Positions 59,824 through 64,000 of a stretch of DNA of 64,000 bases are shown in pieces; position 1 is the first letter of the stretch, and each line of letters starts with the position of its first letter. Source of the stretch: Bradyrhizobium sp. 195 (GTDB taxonomy: Bacteria > Pseudomonadota > Alphaproteobacteria > Rhizobiales > Xanthobacteraceae); assembly GCF_023101665.1 (NCBI RefSeq), contig NZ_CP082161.1:4154001-4218000 (forward strand), in the 5' to 3' direction. Position numbers and translations under genes: made by a program. The notes under the pieces are model-generated. The model did no database searches. It was not told the DNA's origin and saw only the letters and a program-made list of their open reading frames with translations.

Positions 59824-60600
59824 ATGAGCGAGGGGCAAATTCGCACCGAGGTGCACGGCCACGTTCTCAAGATCATCATCGACAATGCCGCGAAGAAGAA
59901 CGCGTTCACGCCGGTGATGATGGAGCAATTGTCCGATGCGCTGACCGAACTGCACGACAACGAGGCCTGCCGCGTCGGCGTGATCTGCGCCGAGGGCAGG
60001 GATTTCACCGCCGGTCTCGACATGCCGAAATTCTTCGGGCCTTCAGCGGAGAAGCGCAACATCAGGGAAGGCAATGTCGATCCGTTCGGCCTTGCCAAGC
60101 GCTGTCGCAAGCCTGTTATCACCGCCGTGCAGGGCATCGTTTTCACCGTTGGCATCGAGCTGATGCTTGCCGGTGATATCGTGGTGGCCGCAGCGGATTC
60201 ACGCTTCTGCCAGATGGAATCCAGGCGCGGCATTGCGCCGCTTGGCGGCGCGCATTTCCGTTTCCTGTCGCGTGCCGGCTGGGGCGATGCGATGTACCAT
60301 CTGTTCCTGTGCGACGAGGTTTCGGCCGAGCGCGCTCATGCGATCGGCCTCGTCCAGGAGGTCGTGCCGGCGGGCGAGCAGGTCGCGCGTGCGATGGCGC
60401 TCGCCGCCATCATCGCGCGCAATGCGCCGCTCGGCATCCAGGTCACCAAGGAGGCGGCGGCCAAGTACGTCGAAGGCGGCGAGGCGGCGGCGATCGCCTA
60501 CATCCCCGAGATTCGCGCCCGCGTGCTCGGCAGCGCGGACGCGAAGGAGGGCATTCAATCCTTCATCGAGCGTCGTGCGGCCGTCTTCCAGGGGCGTTGA
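59824..60600 (+). CDS. Enoyl-CoA hydratase/isomerase family protein
   Basis: 258-residue crotonase-fold enzyme acting on acyl-CoA esters. ICAEGRDFTAGLDMPKFFGP forms the first oxyanion-hole block (GRDFTAGLD), and CRKPVITAVQGIVFTVGIEL the second, with MLAGDIVVAAADSRFCQMES next. The usual catalytic Glu pair in the GG-x-x-E motif is replaced around GIELMLAGD, as in some isomerases. GGGAG precedes the ATG by six bases. Second gene of the TetR-controlled operon; suggests a fatty or aromatic acyl-CoA pathway. Confidence 0.88.
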   Translation: MSEGQIRTEVHGHVLKIIIDNAAKKNAFTPVMMEQLSDALTELHDNEACRVGVICAEGRDFTAGLDMPKFFGPSAEKRNIREGNVDPFGLAKRCRKPVITAVQGIVFTVGIELMLAGDIVVAAADSRFCQMESRRGIAPLGGAHFRFLSRAGWGDAMYHLFLCDEVSAERAHAIGLVQEVVPAGEQVARAMALAAIIARNAPLGIQVTKEAAAKYVEGGEAAAIAYIPEIRARVLGSADAKEGIQSFIERRAAVFQGR

Positions 60601-60601
60601 A

Positions 60602-61030
60602 CTAGCCCGGCTTCGACAGGATCTCCAGCGTGGCGGCGTCGCGCTCGCCTGCGAAATAGCGGGCGAGCGCCTCGCCGAAAACGGGCTCATCGGACACCGC
60701 GCCGAACAGCGTCATCGACGAGCGGAATTTGGTGTCATCGGGCGCCCCGAGGATGGCGTTGATGGTTCGCCCCTCGACGGCGAGCACGAGGCGGGTGCAT
60801 TCGACCAAACGCGGACCGAGGACCGGGTGGGCGAGATAGGCCCGGGCCTCCGCGCGGGAGCCGATGGCGTAGCGCTGCGACATGGCGCTGAAGCCGAGGC
60901 CTGCGATTTGCGGGAAGACGAACCACATCCAGTGGCTCTGCTTCCGCCCTCGGGTCAGCTCCCCCTGGACGTCGCGAAAGACCGGGTTCTGGGCCCGGAC
61001 AAACCGGTCTAGATCGAAAGGATCGGTCAT
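60602..61030 (-). CDS. DUF1810 family protein
   Basis: 142-residue small cytoplasmic protein: FDLDRFVRAQNPVFRDVQGE, LTRGRKQSHWMWFVFPQIAG, LGFSAMSQRYAIGSRAEARA and YLAHPVLGPRL are the DUF1810 blocks. It lacks signal or membrane segments. Function is not established for the family. It ends two bases from the hydratase stop on the other strand and faces the DUF2778 gene. Confidence 0.88.
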   Translation of the reverse strand: MTDPFDLDRFVRAQNPVFRDVQGELTRGRKQSHWMWFVFPQIAGLGFSAMSQRYAIGSRAEARAYLAHPVLGPRLVECTRLVLAVEGRTINAILGAPDDTKFRSSMTLFGAVSDEPVFGEALARYFAGERDAATLEILSKPG

Positions 61031-61161
61031 TGGATACCTCGGGATGCCCAGTCGGACCCTTGCCGGCCGCGATTATGCCTAACTTTTGGCTCCCAATGTG
61101 GTAGCTGGTATAGAGTCTCCGGGTGGGGGTTGGGCCCCCCGGGGGTCGATTTGGGGATCTG

Positions 61162-62196
61162 ATGGTTTCCGACGCAGGACACGCCGAGAGGCTGTTGTCG
61201 CGCCGCCGTATCGGGCGGGCCGAGCGCGTTTTGCTGTCTCTGGCTGCCGTCGCGTTGGCGCTGGGCGCCGCCGCCTGGGTCGCGGACATCGGGGATTCGA
61301 ATCTGGGCGCTTCGAGCCCGCTGGTCTCCGCCGCGCTGCCGCCGAGCAATACGCCGTCCTTCGAAGATCGTTTCGCTTCGGCGTCCGGCAATCCGCCGGC
61401 CCGGGACCTCGGCCTGCGGACACTGGAGCGTTCCGCCCTGAATGCGGTCCAGCTCAAGCTTCGCGACGCCAAGGCGATGCTCGCCCAGAAGCTGCAGGGC
61501 GACGACTGGCGTTCGACCCTGACCGACGACGACCGGTCCGTGACCGAGGAGGCGAGACCCTCACAGCGCGCCGACGCCATTCCGATGCCGCGCTCGCGCC
61601 CGGTCCAGGCCGATTTCGCCTCCCAAGTCGCCTCGAGCCAGGCCTATGCCGACACCAGTCCCAGGGTCGACAACCGCAGCTTCTTCGAAAGATTCACCGA
61701 CAAGATCAGGCTGGCCTCGCTGACGCCCGGCGATGGCCTGCTCGGCAGGGCACCGGATCTCGGCGCCCTCGGCTACGATTCGCGGACGGCGGTCTATGAC
61801 ATCAAGGCCAAGGCGCTTTACCTGCCGAGTGGCGTGGCGCTGGAGGCCCATTCAGGGCTGGGCGCGCTGATGGACGATCCCGACCATGTCGATCGGCGGA
61901 TGGTCGGCGCGACGCCGCCGGCGACCTATGATCTGAAGCCGCGCGAAAAGCTGTTTCACGGCGTCCGTGCGCTGCGTATGACCCCGGTCGAAGGCACCAG
62001 CGCGCTTGGCCGTGTCGGTCTGCTCACGCACAACTACATGCTCGGGCCGCGCGGCGATTCCAACGGCTGCGTTTCGATCAAGGACTATGATCGTTTCCTC
62101 AAAGCTTACGACAATGGCGAGTTCAACCGTCTTGTCGTGGTGCCGAGCCTGAGCGGATCGGCGACCGCCTCGCAGCGCGCGAGCACCGACTCCTGA
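61162..62196 (+). CDS. DUF2778 protein (Tlde1-like L,D-transpeptidase fold), anchored
   Basis: 344 residues from ATG 61162, with GGGGA five bases upstream. An N-terminal membrane segment (RVLLSLAAVALALGAAAWVA) is followed by a long, low-complexity spacer (about 50-195) and a C-terminal DUF2778 domain (about 205-325): ALEAHSGLGALMDDPDH, TPPATYDLKPREKLFHGVRA, GLLTHNYMLGPRGDSNGCVS with conserved His and Cys (HxxG and SNGC), like YkuD enzymes. Such domains occur in type VI effectors and cell-wall enzymes; no immunity gene or T6SS is nearby, so a periplasmic wall role is more likely. Confidence 0.83.
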   Translation: MVSDAGHAERLLSRRRIGRAERVLLSLAAVALALGAAAWVADIGDSNLGASSPLVSAALPPSNTPSFEDRFASASGNPPARDLGLRTLERSALNAVQLKLRDAKAMLAQKLQGDDWRSTLTDDDRSVTEEARPSQRADAIPMPRSRPVQADFASQVASSQAYADTSPRVDNRSFFERFTDKIRLASLTPGDGLLGRAPDLGALGYDSRTAVYDIKAKALYLPSGVALEAHSGLGALMDDPDHVDRRMVGATPPATYDLKPREKLFHGVRALRMTPVEGTSALGRVGLLTHNYMLGPRGDSNGCVSIKDYDRFLKAYDNGEFNRLVVVPSLSGSATASQRASTDS

Positions 62197-62262
62197 TATT
62201 CGCCTGCTGCGGCGGGGCTGCCGTTTCCCCTTCGTTAAGCCGTCATCGTCCAGAAGCAGCCC

Positions 62263-62520
62263 ATGAGTGATCCAACAAATTCCGAGACCCCGCTCCGTAC
62301 GACGTTCAAGATCAAGTTGAACGGTGACACGCTGGCGATCGCGACTGTCGGCCAGGCCTATCAATTCCTCACCAACTTCAAGTCGGTCGAGTGGATGGAA
62401 TTCCGCTCCCTGCATGAGGACGCCGTCGCGGCCCTTGAAGGCGCCGCCGGTAACGCGATGCTGGCGGTGCAGGCGACCAACGCCGTTCGCGCGCTGTTCG
62501 TCAGCGCGAAGCTGCTCTGA
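62263..62520 (+). CDS. DUF982-like small protein (85 aa)
   Basis: 85 residues: FKIKLNGDTLAIATVGQAYQ, FLTNFKSVEWMEFRSLHEDA, VAALEGAAGNAMLAVQATNA, VRALFVSAKLL. The pattern of a short strand-helix N-terminus followed by an AxxAL helix and a final AR-x-x-F-x-x-A helix fits DUF982. No signal peptide. The start lies 66 bp after the DUF2778 stop with no strong ribosome binding site. Function unknown. Confidence 0.55.
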   Translation: MSDPTNSETPLRTTFKIKLNGDTLAIATVGQAYQFLTNFKSVEWMEFRSLHEDAVAALEGAAGNAMLAVQATNAVRALFVSAKLL

Positions 62521-62639
62521 CGCGCTGCCTTCGCAGCCCCGCGGGCTCCACATTGCGAAAAGCATGAGCCCAGCACCGCAGCGCACCGCTGAAGAAGCGA
62601 TGCGCTGCGTCCGGGTTACGAGCGCGGGTATTACGACGA

Positions 62640-64000
62640 TCAGTGCCCGTGGTTGCCGTGCCCGTCGTCGTCGTCGTCGTGATAGTCATGATCCCTGCCG
62701 GGCCTGAAGCCGGCGTCGATGCAGGCGAAGTTGCCGGCGTCGTTTGTCAGGCCGCTGCCCTTGTAGGCGGCAATCTTCGGATAGACGCAGAGCGGCCGCG
62801 TGCCGCTGGCAGGGAAGTTCTGGGCAATGCGCGGATCGAACAGCCCGCCGGCCGGATAGGGCGAGGTCGCGTTGGTATTGGCTGCGACGATGCGCTCCGG
62901 CGCGATGCCTTTCTCGACCCAGTCGGTGATGGCCTTGAGCTCGTTGCCGGCGAAGTTCGCCGTGGCCGCGCCGCCCCCGCAATGGGCCATGTTCGGCACC
63001 ATGAACAGCCGCGCGAAATCCTCGGCGCGTCCTCCCATGCGCCGGTCCATGCCGCGATACCAGCGGGCGATCGCGGCGCCGGAGAAGATGCCGTCATTGA
63101 CGGAGGAGGAGATGATCAGCTTGCCGCCGCGTGCCCTGAACGGACGTAGATCGCTCGAGGTCGCGGCCATGAAGTCCATGCTGCTTTCGGGATAGGCCGC
63201 CGTCTTGGTGAAGATCTTCGGCGCGTCGGTGTCGAAGTTGAATTTGAACACGAAGGCTTCCTGGCCGTTCGGCCCGTTGACGGGCGTGACGACCGGCGGC
63301 GTCTGGAAGATCATCGGGATTGCGCCTGCGCCGAGCGTCAGGTTGATCGCGGTGTTGACACCAGGCACCGGGGCGGTGACGACGTTCCACAACTGCCAGC
63401 CCGCGCCCGGCGCGGTCGGCGGCGTCCAGATGCCGGCATCCCAGAACCAGTTCGAATAGAGCCGTTGGCCCTTCGAGTTGACCGGCCCGGCATAGATCTT
63501 CTTGAGCGCGTTCACTTGCGCGGGGGTGAGGCAGGTGCCGCCATGCGGGGTGCTGCCGTGCGAGCCGGTGCCGCAGGTGTAAGAGGCAAGAGCCGGATAC
63601 ACCTTCTTCGCGGTGCAGGCGTGATAATTGTCGATGATGCCGTCGACCAGACCATCGAGGGCGTCGCAGGCACTCAGGATCGCGGCTGAGGCCACCTGAA
63701 GATCCTGCACAGGAAACGTGTCGGGAATGAACGGCTGCCCGTTGACGTCCGTGCTGGTTGCGAGCGTGCCGAGCACCTGCTCGTTCCAGGCCTCCGCAAG
63801 GCCCGCCTGCGGCAGGTTGAAGCCGGGATTTTGCGAGATGACGCCGTCGAACAGCCAGGGGAAGCGCTGCGACGCCATCATGGCGTCACGGCCGCCGTTC
63901 GAGCAGCCCATGATGTAGGAATAGACGGTGTCGAGGCCGTAGAAATAGGAGATGATCTGCTTGGAGATCGTCGCGGTCTTCTCGATGCCGTTGTAGCCGT
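62640..64000 (-). CDS. Tannase/feruloyl esterase family alpha/beta hydrolase (partial, N-terminus beyond right edge) with His/Asp-rich C-terminal tail
   Basis: Reading from the right edge gives GYNGIEKTATISKQIISYFY then YSYIMGCSNGGRDAMMAS; GCSNGG is the nucleophile elbow of the tannase/feruloyl esterase family. The extra cysteines (ILSACDALDGLVDGII, LASYTCGTGSH, GGTCLTPAQV) match the disulfide-rich lid. The catalytic Asp is in SSVNDGIFSGAAIARW and the His in VPNMAHCGGG. After the Cys in GNFACIDAG the chain ends with a tail dominated by His and Asp (RDHDYHDDDDDGHGNHGH), not normal for the family and probably metal-binding. Exported by family analogy; the signal peptide is outside the window. 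Confidence 0.88.
   Translation of the reverse strand, partial: GYNGIEKTATISKQIISYFYGLDTVYSYIMGCSNGGRDAMMASQRFPWLFDGVISQNPGFNLPQAGLAEAWNEQVLGTLATSTDVNGQPFIPDTFPVQDLQVASAAILSACDALDGLVDGIIDNYHACTAKKVYPALASYTCGTGSHGSTPHGGTCLTPAQVNALKKIYAGPVNSKGQRLYSNWFWDAGIWTPPTAPGAGWQLWNVVTAPVPGVNTAINLTLGAGAIPMIFQTPPVVTPVNGPNGQEAFVFKFNFDTDAPKIFTKTAAYPESSMDFMAATSSDLRPFRARGGKLIISSSVNDGIFSGAAIARWYRGMDRRMGGRAEDFARLFMVPNMAHCGGGAATANFAGNELKAITDWVEKGIAPERIVAANTNATSPYPAGGLFDPRIAQNFPASGTRPLCVYPKIAAYKGSGLTNDAGNFACIDAGFRPGRDHDYHDDDDDGHGNHGH

Overview
The window is a 64 kb chromosomal segment of a high-GC alphaproteobacterium, most likely Bradyrhizobium or a close relative. The evidence is a eukaryote-type glutamine synthetase II (glnII) with a divergent gstI/DUF2735 gene, a Pha-type Mrp antiporter operon with fused A and B subunits, bacterial-type AspRS, DUF2336, DUF2778 and DUF2161 proteins, and several families of short GTAG-footed palindromes typical of such genomes. 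No rRNA, tRNA, CRISPR array or intact insertion sequence was seen. Most of the window is ordinary core and housekeeping DNA; mobile content is limited to a decayed RAYT transposase with its REP palindromes.

Layout. 1-2218: end of a sugar or glycerol-phosphate type ABC importer operon with a metallophosphoesterase. 2341-3045: frameshifted RAYT flanked by REPs. 3062-11297: SelO, AspRS (with an extra 34-codon insert), a large anchored protein and malic enzyme-phosphotransacetylase. 11586-16788: DoxX, DHFR-like protein, polysaccharide deacetylase, glutathione peroxidase, an L,D-transpeptidase and CreA. 17441-21932: small exported proteins, then a divergent MocR regulator / PNPOx-like pair and an M20 deacylase. 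22163-25060: a complete tryptophan-to-anthranilate operon (alpha/beta-hydrolase formamidase, kynA, kynU). 25176-30843: BtuF-like protein, thioesterase, GNAT, DUF2161, a toxin-antitoxin pair, SDR and tyrosine phosphatase. 30916-33196: MliC-like protein, then the gstI/glnII divergent pair with a sigma-54 promoter and a leader hairpin. 28536, 33287 and 36046: three GrlR-like paralogues around glnII.

37289-44819: universal stress protein, a tiny membrane protein and the mnhA(B)CDEFG antiporter operon, transcribed leftward with 1-4 bp overlaps. 45309-48520: LysR regulator (apparent CTG start) divergent from a GlcG/HbpS-like protein, then an ABC-F ATPase. 48720-52852: metallo-hydrolase, PsiF-repeat protein, cupin, esterase and a nitroreductase pseudogene with three lesions. 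52880-55484: DUF2336, PilZ and HD-GYP genes forming a c-di-GMP-flavoured cluster. 55695-58469: flavin reductase and a chemoreceptor. 58588-60600: a TetR gene facing a tautomerase-like/enoyl-CoA hydratase operon with two operator-like palindromes at a sigma-70 promoter. 60602-64000: DUF1810, DUF2778 (L,D-transpeptidase-like), a DUF982-like protein and the C-terminal part of a tannase/feruloyl-esterase family enzyme that runs off the right edge.

Assignments rest on reading motifs by eye; no database search was run.
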